Positions 28,763 to 37,077 of a DNA stretch of 64,000 nt are shown here, piece after piece. A program made the translations under genes and the position numbers. How positions within the stretch are numbered: the first letter of the stretch is position 1; each line of letters opens with the position of its first letter. The notes beneath the pieces were generated by a model. The model had not been told where the DNA came from. It saw only the letters and a list, made by a program, of their open reading frames with translations, and searched no databases. Origin of the DNA: Mangrovimicrobium sp048323675 (GTDB lineage: Bacteria; Pseudomonadota; Gammaproteobacteria; Pseudomonadales; Halieaceae); assembly GCF_048323675.1 (NCBI RefSeq), contig NZ_JBLWFK010000001.1:496001-560000 (forward strand), in the 5' to 3' direction.

Positions 28763-29473
28763 TCACAGGAATTCATATTCCAGCAAGGCGCGGATCGTAT
28801 AGTCGGGATTGTCGTTGTCCAGGCCAAAAATCGCCCCCACTTCCCAGTAGAGCGAGCGCATGGCGCCGAATGACTCCGTCCCGGTCATGACCGGGCCGAG
28901 GCCGCTGGTATTTTCGCCCTGGTACCACTCCAGGGCCGGTTCGAAACGCGGCGAGAAGCGATAGCGGCCCTGCATGGACAGGCTGGTCTCGAATTCGTCG
29001 CGAATCTCGCCCCCCCACTCGTAGGTCAGGCCGATATTGGCGGTGGCGCTGAAGCGGCCCAGTTCCTTCTCCAGCAGGGCCCGGGTGGAAAACTCGCGGG
29101 CGTCCTGCGCATGCTCCTTCTCGAATTCGAACAGCAGGCCGTAGTCGAACAGGTACTCACCCTGCTCGGAGAGTTGCCAGAGCACTTCCGCTTCGTAGGC
29201 GTCGATATCAAAATTGCTGTCGGCGCTTTTCTCGCCGACCAGGTAGGCCTCGGCGAAAACCGAATCCGACAGGGCGTGGCCGAGGCTCAACTTGTGCAGC
29301 TGCCGGTCCTCCAGTCCGGTGGCCGGTTCCGCACCGGCGTAGGTCATGCGCCATTCCAGTTCCCAGGCGAGTTGCTCCACGTAGGGATGATAGATCCTGT
29401 CCACGCTGTTGCCGTCGGCCAGGGCGACGCTGCCCAGTAGCGCGCCAGAAAGTGCCGTGAATCGCCGCTTCAC
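28763..29473 (-). CDS. Outer-membrane beta-barrel-like protein (last gene of ten-gene operon)
   Basis: 236 residues with a signal peptide (about 1-19). The mature part has alternating hydrophobic/aromatic strands (WELEWRMTYAG, EYLFDYGLLFEFEKEH, SATANIGLTYEWGG, GRYRFSPRFEPALEWYQGE) and ends in a short strand with C-terminal Phe-Leu (LLEYEFL), typical of outer-membrane barrels. It overlaps the FTR1 gene by 4 bp, so it belongs to the operon starting at 36921. It could be the outer-membrane partner for metal or metabolite passage; that is inference. Confidence 0.78.
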   Translation of the reverse strand: MKRRFTALSGALLGSVALADGNSVDRIYHPYVEQLAWELEWRMTYAGAEPATGLEDRQLHKLSLGHALSDSVFAEAYLVGEKSADSNFDIDAYEAEVLWQLSEQGEYLFDYGLLFEFEKEHAQDAREFSTRALLEKELGRFSATANIGLTYEWGGEIRDEFETSLSMQGRYRFSPRFEPALEWYQGENTSGLGPVMTGTESFGAMRSLYWEVGAIFGLDNDNPDYTIRALLEYEFL

Positions 29474-30252
29474 ATTTCGCTCCCGGTCCTGCGCAGGGTA
29501 TCCCCGGCGGTTACCAGCACCAGGGTGAGTGCGCCCAGGTAGAGCAGGAGCTCAATCCCGTTGGGGGTGGCCTCGTAACCGAACACGGCGTACAGGATGA
29601 CGCCGGGTATCGACTCCTCGCTGACCAGCCGCGAGGAATCCCACAGCGGCGCCAGTGTCGGCAGGTAGTCCACCTGCTCCAGCAGCAGGCTGGCCTGCAG
29701 GACCATGCCCGCACTGGTAAGCGCGAGCAGCAGCAGGGCGCTTGCGGCACCGCGCCGGAAGGATTGTGACATGATGAAAGCGTACAACAGGATGCACACG
29801 CTGCAGCCGATAATCGCGCCGATGGCGGCGCCGTAAAAAACGGCTGACCGATACTGCGCAATGCCGGCGAAACCGGACACGTAAATCCAGATCTCGGAAC
29901 CCTCCCTGACCATGGCGGTCGCGACTGCCAGGGTCATCATCGCCGCAGCGGGAGAGAAACCGGTTCGCGTGGCCCGCGGGCGGCCGAAAAAGTAGATGGC
30001 GAGGGTAACAAGAACGAATGCGGCAATCTGCAGCGCGGCGTTGATGACTTCCTGGCCGGCGCCGTCGAAACTGTCGGTGATCAGGTCCAGGTTGCCGGCA
30101 TAGATGACGATACCGCCCAGGGCCAGCGGCAGCGCGCACAGCAGCCATGCCAGGCCCTGCCGCTGGTAGCGACCCAGTGCGATCATCGCACTGATCATTA
30201 CCGCGGCTTCGAGCACTTCGCGCAGGACGAGAATGACCGCATCGATCAACAT
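29470..30252 (-). CDS. FTR1-family iron permease
   Basis: 260 residues with about seven membrane helices. Two REXXE-type iron-passage motifs are present: REVLE at 11-15 in the first helix and REGSE at 116-120 in the fourth. This matches the EfeU/FTR1 family, which moves ferric iron, or lead in some members. It follows the cupredoxin gene by 7 bp. There is no EfeB peroxidase in the window. In this operon it may supply iron to the diiron-type protein or move a related metal. Confidence 0.9.
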   Translation of the reverse strand: MLIDAVILVLREVLEAAVMISAMIALGRYQRQGLAWLLCALPLALGGIVIYAGNLDLITDSFDGAGQEVINAALQIAAFVLVTLAIYFFGRPRATRTGFSPAAAMMTLAVATAMVREGSEIWIYVSGFAGIAQYRSAVFYGAAIGAIIGCSVCILLYAFIMSQSFRRGAASALLLLALTSAGMVLQASLLLEQVDYLPTLAPLWDSSRLVSEESIPGVILYAVFGYEATPNGIELLLYLGALTLVLVTAGDTLRRTGSEM

Positions 30253-30259
30253 GGCGGCG

Positions 30260-30583
30260 CTACTCGACGATCACTCTGCCCTGGGCAGTCCTGGGGTTGA
30301 ATTCGCCGAAGAAAGGGTAGACCCCCGGCTCCAGCGGGCCGATGAATATTTTTGCACTGCGCCCTCCGACAATGACTTTCTCGCGGTTGAGTTCATAGCT
30401 CTCGAATTCCTCGGGTGTGGCGTCCCTGTTGTAGACGATCAGTTGCACCTTGGTGTGCGCCGGGATGGTGATTTCAGCCGGGTGAAACAGCTTGTCGCGG
30501 ATTTCCAGTTCGACCACCGGCGCCCCCGCGGCAGCGCTGTCGGCCAGCAGCGCGAGTAGCAGCAGGGCGCGGCCCCGGGTCAC
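30260..30583 (-). CDS. Exported cupredoxin-domain protein (EfeO N-domain type)
   Basis: 107 residues with a signal peptide (about 1-19). The cupredoxin fold reads LFHPAEITIPAHTKVQLIVY, PEEFESYELNREKVIVGG and GPLEPGVYPFFGEFNP. FESYELNREKV is characteristic of the EfeO/P19-associated cupredoxin family that accompanies FTR1 permeases. The Cys-His-Met cluster of blue copper proteins is missing, so the metal site must use other side chains (Glu, Asp, His, Met-poor). It overlaps the kinase gene by 4 bp. Confidence 0.88.
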   Translation of the reverse strand: MTRGRALLLLALLADSAAAGAPVVELEIRDKLFHPAEITIPAHTKVQLIVYNRDATPEEFESYELNREKVIVGGRSAKIFIGPLEPGVYPFFGEFNPRTAQGRVIVE

Positions 30584-31887
30584 TGGCGGTTCTCCGGGGA
30601 GAACCGGATAAGCACCCGCAGGCCGCCCAGCGGGCTGTCGTCCAGGCTGATTTTGCCGCCGTGAAGCTGGGCGATGTGGCTGACGATGGTCAGGCCGAGG
30701 CCGGAGCCGGTGCTGTTGTCGCTGTCCGTCGAACCGGTGCGATAGAAACGCTGGAATACTATTTCGCGTTCCTCCGGGGGTATGCCGGGACCGGAATCCT
30801 CAACAACGAGTTCCGCGGTGTTGGCGCCGGTGGCCGCGACCGATACCTGTATCTCCCCGCCGGGCTGGGTATAGCGATTGGCATTCTGCAGCAGGTTGTT
30901 GAGCAGTATTTCCAGCATGCCCGGGTCGCCGGCCAGGCTGGTCGCGCTGCCGTTGAGGGACAGCGCCTGGGATTTGGCCTCGAACGCCGGCCAGTGTTGC
31001 GCGGTCACCCGTTGCGCGATGGCGTGGAGGTCCACCCGCTCGAAACTCCCGCGTATCGCCTCCGGATTGGTGCGGTTCAGGTCGAGAATCTGCTCGACCA
31101 GCCGGTGCATTCGCTCCACGCCGGCCCTGGCGTGGGCGAGACCGTCGTGTCCAGCGGGTACCTCGGCGGCGAGGTTGTGGAGGTGGACTTTCAATATACT
31201 CAGGGGGGTGCGCAGTTCATGGGCGGCGTGCGAGGCGAAGTGCCGCTCCCGCTCCAGCGCTCCGGACAAACGGGAGAGCAGGGAGTTGGTGGAATCGATA
31301 AGCGGCGCCAGTTCGCTGGGCGGGTCGCGGAAACTGATGGGTTCGAGATTGTCGCTGCGCCGGTGGTTGATCTGGGTGGTCAGTTCGCGCAGCGGGCGCA
31401 GTCCCCAGCCTACCAGTACCCAGATCAGCAGCGCCGATACCGGCAGCCAGATCAGCCAGGGCAGGACGGATTCGAGGACCACCCGTTCAGCGACCTGGTG
31501 CCGCAGGTCGGCGCGCTCGGCAACGATGTAGACGGTGTCGCCGTCCGGGCTGCGGGTAAAAGTACGCCAGCGATAACCGCCGGCGTTGGTGAACTGGTAG
31601 CCGGGTTCGAAGGCGGCAAGCGGTTCCCCTGGCGCGTCTTCTGAGGACAGGGCCAGCGCTCCGTTGCGCCATACCTGGAAGAGGAAGCCGCGCTCCCCGT
31701 GGTGGCGCGGTGTACCCTCGGCGGCAGCGGTGTAATCCAGGATTTCACTGACGTAGGCCAGTTGCTGGTCCAGCATGGTCTCCGCTTCCTTCATGCTGGC
31801 CAGGTAACCGTTGAGCGCCGCCAAAAAAGACACCAGCGCGAACGCCGCGACCAGCAGGAGCATCAGGTAGCCGCGCAGGGATTTCAT
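30580..31887 (-). CDS. QseC/PmrB-type sensor histidine kinase
   Basis: 435 residues. Two membrane helices (about 8-30 and 143-163) flank a periplasmic domain of about 110 residues. A HAMP-like linker (LRPLRELTTQINHRRSDNLE) leads to His223 in ASHAAHELRTPLSILKVHLH. LLNNLLQNANRYT is the N box, EDSGPGIPP the G1 box and GSGLGLTIV the G2 box. It overlaps both the regulator gene (4 bp) and the cupredoxin gene (4 bp). Being embedded in a metal-transport operon it may sense a metal, as PmrB (Fe3+) or BqsS (Fe2+) do; that is inference. Confidence 0.92.
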   Translation of the reverse strand: MKSLRGYLMLLLVAAFALVSFLAALNGYLASMKEAETMLDQQLAYVSEILDYTAAAEGTPRHHGERGFLFQVWRNGALALSSEDAPGEPLAAFEPGYQFTNAGGYRWRTFTRSPDGDTVYIVAERADLRHQVAERVVLESVLPWLIWLPVSALLIWVLVGWGLRPLRELTTQINHRRSDNLEPISFRDPPSELAPLIDSTNSLLSRLSGALERERHFASHAAHELRTPLSILKVHLHNLAAEVPAGHDGLAHARAGVERMHRLVEQILDLNRTNPEAIRGSFERVDLHAIAQRVTAQHWPAFEAKSQALSLNGSATSLAGDPGMLEILLNNLLQNANRYTQPGGEIQVSVAATGANTAELVVEDSGPGIPPEEREIVFQRFYRTGSTDSDNSTGSGLGLTIVSHIAQLHGGKISLDDSPLGGLRVLIRFSPENRQ

Positions 31888-32543
31888 TGGCCGGGTACGG
31901 TGTAGCCTATACCACGTACAGTCTTGATGAATCCCTCGGGCATCTTCTTGCGCAGGTGGTGGACATGCACTTCCAGTGCATTGCTGGCGATTTCCTCGCC
32001 CCAGCTGTACATGCGGGTCTCGATGGCGTCGCGGGTCAGGACCTTGCCGGCGCTTTCCATCAGCAACTTGAGCAGCATGTATTCGCGGCGCGGCAGGTCG
32101 ACCGTGTTGCCGCCGACGGCGACGCGGTGCGCCGCGGTGTCGAGTTCCACTGCACCGTTGGTGATGAGGGAGGAGGCGCTGATCGACAGGCGGCGCTCGA
32201 AGACCCGCAGGCGGGCCGCGAGCTCTTGCATCTCGAAGGGCTTGGGCAGGTAGTCATCGGCGCCGCCGTCCAGTCCGGTGATCTTGTCCTCGAGGGTATC
32301 GCGCGCCGTCAGTACCAGGACCGGGATTCGCCTGCCGCTGCCACGCAGGCGGGCCAGGACTTCCAGGCCGTCCATGTCGGGCAGCCCGAGATCGAGGATG
32401 ACCACATCCGCCGGCTCGGTTAGCAGGGCGGCCAGTGCGAGCTTGCCGCTGGCCACGTGATTGACGACAAAGCCTTCCAGCGTGAGCGCCTTTCTCAGCC
32501 CCAGTGCCAGAGATGCATCATCTTCAACCAGTAGTACCTGCAT
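31884..32543 (-). CDS. QseB/PmrA-type response regulator
   Basis: 219 residues. Receiver: VEDD, phospho-acceptor Asp51 in VVILDLGLPDMDG, LTARDTLEDKITGLDGGADD, YLPKPFEMQEL. The DNA-binding wing reads SWGEEIASNALEVHVHHLRK and FIKTVRGIGYTV, very close to QseB. A QseB/PmrA-type box (CTTAA-N6-CTTAG) lies 58 bp before the first gene of this operon, so it probably controls its own operon. The SDR gene ends 12 bp upstream. Confidence 0.92.
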   Translation of the reverse strand: MQVLLVEDDASLALGLRKALTLEGFVVNHVASGKLALAALLTEPADVVILDLGLPDMDGLEVLARLRGSGRRIPVLVLTARDTLEDKITGLDGGADDYLPKPFEMQELAARLRVFERRLSISASSLITNGAVELDTAAHRVAVGGNTVDLPRREYMLLKLLMESAGKVLTRDAIETRMYSWGEEIASNALEVHVHHLRKKMPEGFIKTVRGIGYTVPGQ

Positions 32544-32555
32544 ACGCCGGCTATG

Positions 32556-33353
32556 TTAGCGATTGGCGCCGGTCGTCGCCAGCGCCTGCTTCCTTACCAG
32601 CGGTAATTGTTTTTTCAGCGCGCGATCCACCAGTCCGGGGAATACCCCGTTGATTTTCACGAACAGGCGTTCCGGCCAGCCGAGGAAGCGGCGCTTGCGA
32701 TTGTGTCGCAGGGCATCCATGACCGCGCTGGCAACATTGGCGGGCTGGTCCATGGCGTTGCCGAGCTGCCGGTTGAGCGCGACCACCTCCGGGGGGTTCA
32801 TGGCCGTCGCCACCGCCCGCGGCGCGATATACAGGACCCGGATATCCTGGTCGGACAGTTCCCGTTGCAGGGCTTCGGTAAAGCCGCGCAGTCCGAATTT
32901 GGAGGCGCAGTAGCCGCTGTAGCCGGGAAAACCGATGCTGCCGTAGCCCGAACCGATATTGACGATGGCGCCGCCGGCTTCGACCAGTCCGGGAAGGAGC
33001 GCCCTGATCAAAAGGATGGGGGCGAGCAGGTTGATCCCGACCATGTCCTGTACCTGTTGTTCGCTGAGGTCCGGCAACAGGCCGAAGTAATTGACGCCCG
33101 CATTGTTGATGAGAATATCCACGCCCTGCTGCGCGGCGCTCAATACGCTGGCCCGACCGACTCCGGTGGCAACGTCCGCAACGACAGCGCTATGGCCGGA
33201 ACCCGGCAGCAGTGCGAGGGTCTCTTCCAGCGCCCGGGCGTCGCGCGCGATCAGTACCAGCTTTGCGCCGAAGCCCGCTAGGCGCCGGGCCAGTTCGCGG
33301 CCGATACCACCGGTCGCACCGGTGAGGAAGATACGCTTGTCAGCAAAATTCAT
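32556..33353 (-). CDS. Short-chain dehydrogenase/reductase (operon enzyme)
   Basis: 265 residues. TGATGGIGRELARRL (about 11-25) is the NAD(P) glycine motif, NNAGVNYFG the structural NNAG, and the catalytic Ser and YxxxK are in NIGSGYGSIGFPGYSGYCASK (Tyr at about 155). The C-terminal part has RKRRFLGWPERLFVKINGV, as in the DltE/FabG-like group with a hydrophobic tail. It overlaps the preceding diiron-type gene by 14 bp. It may reduce or oxidise the product of the ligase/diiron-oxygenase pair. Confidence 0.92.
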   Translation of the reverse strand: MNFADKRIFLTGATGGIGRELARRLAGFGAKLVLIARDARALEETLALLPGSGHSAVVADVATGVGRASVLSAAQQGVDILINNAGVNYFGLLPDLSEQQVQDMVGINLLAPILLIRALLPGLVEAGGAIVNIGSGYGSIGFPGYSGYCASKFGLRGFTEALQRELSDQDIRVLYIAPRAVATAMNPPEVVALNRQLGNAMDQPANVASAVMDALRHNRKRRFLGWPERLFVKINGVFPGLVDRALKKQLPLVRKQALATTGANR

Positions 33354-34047
33354 GGGCTTTCACCTGTAGGGTTGATTCACTGGGCAGTTCCGTGTGCTCC
33401 GCGGCAACCGCGCTGAAGACGTCGCTGTACAGCCGGTAGAAGCGGCGTGCGCAGTGCACGATCAGGTCCTGCTCCTGCGGGTTTTCAATGCCGTTCATGA
33501 GGTCCTCGAAGAACCTGACATGCTCGGCGTCCAGCGAACCGTGGGAGGTCAGGTAGGTGAAGGCAGTCATGGGCAGGTCCGTGGCAGCTGCAATGCAGCG
33601 CGCCGCGCGATCCGCAATGCTGACACTGGTACCCTCGAGCACGTGCACCATGCCAAAAAACCCCAGTGGATTGACCCTGTCGATGATGTAGTAGGCGTAG
33701 GCAACCATCTGTTCGGTGGCGGCGTTGGGCAGGCTCGCGCGTGCCTCTTCCGGACTGTAACCACAGTTGGCGATATCCTCGAGTATCCATTCCTCGTGAC
33801 CGAGTTCCTCCGCAACGTACTCGGCGAGGGCGTTTCTCAGTGCGGATCTCTCCACCGGCAGCCGGGCACCGGCGGCCATCAGCAGTGGCACGGTATGGCG
33901 CACGTGGTGATAGGCCTGGCGCAGGAAGGCCACGTAGGCCTCCCGGCCCAGGCGCCCCTCCAGGGCGTGGTTAACCAGTGGATTAGCCAGCAGTGCAGTG
34001 CGTTCCCGCTGGGTGTCTGACTGCAAGCGTTGGAAAAATGTACTCAT
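33340..34047 (-). CDS. Heme-oxygenase-like diiron (HDO/TenA-fold) protein
   Basis: 235 residues, all helical. Candidate iron ligands follow the HDO pattern: Glu81 and His84 (EYVAEELGHEEW), Glu138 (VHVLEGTS), and His169, Asp173, His176 in TSHGSLDAEHV, an HxxxDxxH core motif as in SznF-like and UndA-like enzymes. These are non-heme diiron oxygenases or oxidases that act on fatty acids or amino acids. It overlaps the AMP-ligase gene by 4 bp. The likely reaction is an oxidative step on an acyl or amino-acid substrate, but the chemistry cannot be read from sequence. Confidence 0.85.
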   Translation of the reverse strand: MSTFFQRLQSDTQRERTALLANPLVNHALEGRLGREAYVAFLRQAYHHVRHTVPLLMAAGARLPVERSALRNALAEYVAEELGHEEWILEDIANCGYSPEEARASLPNAATEQMVAYAYYIIDRVNPLGFFGMVHVLEGTSVSIADRAARCIAAATDLPMTAFTYLTSHGSLDAEHVRFFEDLMNGIENPQEQDLIVHCARRFYRLYSDVFSAVAAEHTELPSESTLQVKAHEFC

Positions 34048-35537
34048 GAAGCCTTGTCCTGCTGTTTGCGGTAAATCCAGTCGATCTCTTGCGCGTAGTG
34101 GCGGGCGATGGCGTCCCGGCGGGGGCGGCCGTTGGCAGTGAGCAGGCCATTGCCGATGCTCAGTGGTTCATCGAGGAGATGCCACTGCCTCACCCGGGCG
34201 TAATCGGGCAGGCCCGCGTTGACCCTGTCGATAGTGGCATTGATGGCTGCGGTTACATTCAGGCCGCCGGCAGGCCAGAGGAGGGCGCTGCACCAGGGAC
34301 GCTGGTCGCCGATCAGCACGGCTTGCAGGATACTGCCGCTCGCCAGCAGTTCGGCCTCCACCCACTCGGGGCTGATGTTGCGGCCAAAGCTGCTGATCAT
34401 GACGTTGCGGCTGCGTCCGGTGATGGTGAGAAATCCCTCTGCGTCGATGCTGCCGAGGTCACCCGTGTCCACTTCGTCGCGGTGCCAGGAACCGGGTTGG
34501 TCGAGGTAGCCGAGAAATGCGTTGCCGCTGACCAGCACACGGTTCTCGCGAACGCGCACCCGGACGTGGGGGAGTACCCTGCCGGTGCTGCCCACCCGGT
34601 CGGCCCCGGGGACGTTCAGGCTCACTACCGAGGCGCTTTCCGAGAGTCCGTAACCCTCGTAGACCGGGAGGCCCTGGTCGCGGGCGCGCTGGATAACGGC
34701 GGGGTCGACGCGGCCGCCTCCAACAGCGACAAAACGGAGGCTGGCGGGCGGATTCCAGCCCGCGGCCGCGGCTGCCTCCAGGCAGAGCAGCAGTTGCGGT
34801 GTCAGGATGAGTGTTTGCGGGGATACGCTGTCGATGGCTTCCAGCAGGCGCGCTTCATGCAGTCCGGAACTGCCGCTCATGCCCAGTTCAGCGCGCGTGC
34901 GCAGAACCACGCTGCCGTTCGCCAGCAGCGGCATGTACACGCCGCCGAGGTTTTCCAGCAGGGTACTCAGGGGCAGCAGGCACAGGTGTCGCGGCCGGCG
35001 GATTTCCACCGTATCCGCCAGTGCGCGGGCGACGGCAAGGCACTGGGTCGTCGACAGGCAGACGCCTTTTGGCGTCCCGGTAGTGCCGGAGGTGAAGGTA
35101 ATCCTGGCGGTGTCCCGCGGCATGCTCGCCTGGCGTTGACAGGGATAGCGGAAGGCGGCCAGTGAGCCCAGGTCGGCGACGCGTTCCCCCGTCCCGGCGT
35201 TGCCCGGTACGCACGGTATCAGTTCCGGCTCGACCAGGAGCAGGTCCACTGCCGCAGCGCGCAGGCTGTGGGCCAATTGACCGGAGCTGAAGAAGGGCGG
35301 CAGGGGCACCAGGCGAACGCCGGCAAACTGCGCCGCGAGGTCGGCGATAACCCAGTCGATACTGTTGTCGGCGAGCAGGGCGACCGTGGTGGGAGAGTGC
35401 GCCTTGAGCCACCTGCAGGCGCTCTCCAGTCGCTGCAGCAGGGAGGCCGCGTCGAGCTGGCCCTCAGCGGATTCCAGCAGGCTGTCCCCCGGGGCGTCGA
35501 GGGCCCTGGATGCCAGGGCGCTGTACAGGATATTCAC
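34044..35537 (-). CDS. AMP-forming acyl-CoA/acyl ligase-like protein (ANL family)
   Basis: 497 residues from a GTG at 35537 that overlaps the upstream stop (GTGA); the frame continues upstream only as a shadow. ANL motifs are present: ITFTSGTTGTPKGVC (A3, 146-160), YEGYGLSESASVVSLN (A5) and DTGDLGSIDAEGFLTITGRSR (A7-A8). The A10 Lys, normally in a GK motif near the end, appears replaced (NGRPRRDAI), as in some acyl-ACP-ligase relatives. It would activate a carboxylate as acyl-AMP, then pass it to CoA or a carrier. Its neighbours suggest it feeds the diiron protein. Confidence 0.88.
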   Translation of the reverse strand: MNILYSALASRALDAPGDSLLESAEGQLDAASLLQRLESACRWLKAHSPTTVALLADNSIDWVIADLAAQFAGVRLVPLPPFFSSGQLAHSLRAAAVDLLLVEPELIPCVPGNAGTGERVADLGSLAAFRYPCQRQASMPRDTARITFTSGTTGTPKGVCLSTTQCLAVARALADTVEIRRPRHLCLLPLSTLLENLGGVYMPLLANGSVVLRTRAELGMSGSSGLHEARLLEAIDSVSPQTLILTPQLLLCLEAAAAAGWNPPASLRFVAVGGGRVDPAVIQRARDQGLPVYEGYGLSESASVVSLNVPGADRVGSTGRVLPHVRVRVRENRVLVSGNAFLGYLDQPGSWHRDEVDTGDLGSIDAEGFLTITGRSRNVMISSFGRNISPEWVEAELLASGSILQAVLIGDQRPWCSALLWPAGGLNVTAAINATIDRVNAGLPDYARVRQWHLLDEPLSIGNGLLTANGRPRRDAIARHYAQEIDWIYRKQQDKAS

Positions 35538-36253
35538 CGGTCGAATCGGGACAGCTGCACAGCGAGTCGGGCGATCTGTGCTTCCTCTCCCGCCCATAGA
35601 TCCCGAACCCAGTCTTCTGTCTGCCCGTGATCCAGCGCTTCGGGGATGCTGGCGACCAGGACCTGCGGGTCGCTGTCGTAATAGCTGCCCCAGTCGCTGG
35701 CCGCGCTGCCGAGGCGCAGGGGGTCGGCATTGCAGACAGTCCGGGTGGTAAAACCACGGCGCCGGATCGACTGGCGGACCGCCGCGTTGGCTGCAAACAC
35801 CAGGTAGTCGACGCCGAGACGGTGCAGGGCAGCGGTCACCAGGAGGTAGAGCATCACGGCCACGCGGCCATCGCTCGCGGCGAGATTGCCCATCTCCCAC
35901 ACGGATGAGCGGGAAACCGGGCCGGGGTAGTGTTGCCCGATGACCACTTCTGCCGGCTGCTGCAGGTACTGTTCCACGAACAGGGAAGTACACCGCGCGG
36001 CCCGCAGGCCCAGGGCGGCCTTGATGGCGTCCTCCTGTTGCAGCGAGCAGATGATGGGCATGAAGTGCGTGAGCCTGGCGCCGTAACTGGCCTGGAAATT
36101 ATCGCCGATGAAGCGTTCTGCGCGGGCGCGCCCGGCCGATCCTGCGGTCAGTGCGGCCAGGTGCGGCTGTCGTCGGGCCCGCGGCCTGCGGGTCGCCTGG
36201 GTGAAGGGGGGGATATGGTCAACGCATGCAAAACCGCTCTCGGTGAGGCTCAT
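35534..36253 (-). CDS. T_hemolysin-family (GNAT-like) protein
   Basis: 239 residues. The block ERFIGDNFQASYGARLTHFMP, then LFVEQYLQQPAE and WEMGNLAASDGR, matches the Vibrio thermostable (delta-VPH) hemolysin family. That family belongs structurally with GNAT/acyl-homoserine-lactone-synthase-like acyltransferases, and there is no signal peptide, so an acyl-transfer role is more credible than a pore-forming toxin. It overlaps both neighbours by 4 bp. Confidence 0.83.
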   Translation of the reverse strand: MSLTESGFACVDHIPPFTQATRRPRARRQPHLAALTAGSAGRARAERFIGDNFQASYGARLTHFMPIICSLQQEDAIKAALGLRAARCTSLFVEQYLQQPAEVVIGQHYPGPVSRSSVWEMGNLAASDGRVAVMLYLLVTAALHRLGVDYLVFAANAAVRQSIRRRGFTTRTVCNADPLRLGSAASDWGSYYDSDPQVLVASIPEALDHGQTEDWVRDLWAGEEAQIARLAVQLSRFDR

Positions 36254-36921
36254 TCACGGTCACCCTTGCCAGCACTGTGTTGGTCGATAAGGGCCAGCCG
36301 CTCCCCGATTTCCCGACGTCTCCCCGCGTCGGCGACCTCCCGTCCGGGCCTGTCCGCTGCGCTGGCGGCCAGGTTAAGGTATCGGCGTGCCGCCTCGTAG
36401 TCTCTCTGTTGCAGGAGAAAATCGCCCATGAAGAAATTCGCGTCGATATCCTTCGGGTTTCCGGCCAGGCCGGCCTCCAGCTCTGCGCGGGCGCGGTCCT
36501 TGTCACCGAAGCCGACAGGCCAGCCGGGCACCTTGTAATACAGGGTGCCGAGACTGGTGTGCGCGGCGGCTGTGAAAGACCCAGGGGCGAGTTGCAGCGC
36601 CTGTTCGAGATCGCTGCGCGCGGCCCTGGCGTAGCCCATCGCGGAAAAGGGCCCGGCATGCCCGGCATAGGAGGCGTTGATGATGCCGCACCAGGTGAGG
36701 ATTTCGCCGTCGTCGCCAGAGGCCGGCAGCACCTCGTCGCACTGCTTCACCAGATCGAGAATCGCCTTGTCCTGTGCCTTGCCCGCCGCGGCAAAATTGG
36801 CCTGCTCCCAGCCGGTGCGCAGGGCCCTGGCATCGGGTTGGGGGGCGGCGCCCAGGGCGCCAAAGCTGGCCGTGGCGGCAAGGGCCAGCAGCGCATGGCG
36901 GGTATGGAGTCTCAGTTGCAT
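36250..36921 (-). CDS. Exported TPR-repeat protein (first gene of the operon)
   Basis: 223 residues with a signal peptide (about 1-25, cleaved near ALGAA). Two to three tetratricopeptide-like repeats are seen (SDLEQALQLAPGSFTAAAHT, ARAELEAGLAGNPKDIDANF, ARRYLNLAASAAD). It is likely a periplasmic scaffold. Its stop overlaps the next start as ATGA, making it the first of ten genes. The QseB/PmrA-type box is 58 bp upstream of its start. Confidence 0.8.
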   Translation of the reverse strand: MQLRLHTRHALLALAATASFGALGAAPQPDARALRTGWEQANFAAAGKAQDKAILDLVKQCDEVLPASGDDGEILTWCGIINASYAGHAGPFSAMGYARAARSDLEQALQLAPGSFTAAAHTSLGTLYYKVPGWPVGFGDKDRARAELEAGLAGNPKDIDANFFMGDFLLQQRDYEAARRYLNLAASAADRPGREVADAGRRREIGERLALIDQHSAGKGDRE

Positions 36922-36978
36922 GTTCTCTTCCTGGTATCAAAGCCGGGGAGCGTCAGGAGGAGATGATAGGGGGCGATG

Positions 36979-36994
36979 CTTAAGAGAACCTTAG
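36979..36994 (-). promoter_or_regulatory. QseB/PmrA-type direct-repeat box
   Basis: Plus strand CTTAAGAGAACCTTAG, that is CTTAA-N6-CTTAG (one mismatch to the QseB motif CTTAA-N6-CTTAA, also readable as a PmrA box YTTAAK-N5-YTTAAK with one mismatch on either strand). It lies 58 bp upstream of the TPR gene that opens the operon carrying the QseB/PmrA-like regulator. Confidence 0.65.
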
Positions 36995-37077
36995 GTCGGC
37001 CGATGGCAAGCCTGGCAAGCCGGGCGGGGCGCTTCGGTCATTCCGCGCCCGGCCCGGGCCGCTGTGCTGGAACGGTT

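Noticed and set aside
35538..35993. Upstream extension of the AMP-ligase frame
   Set aside because: It lies entirely within the T_hemolysin gene in another frame; ANL homology begins at the GTG at 35537.
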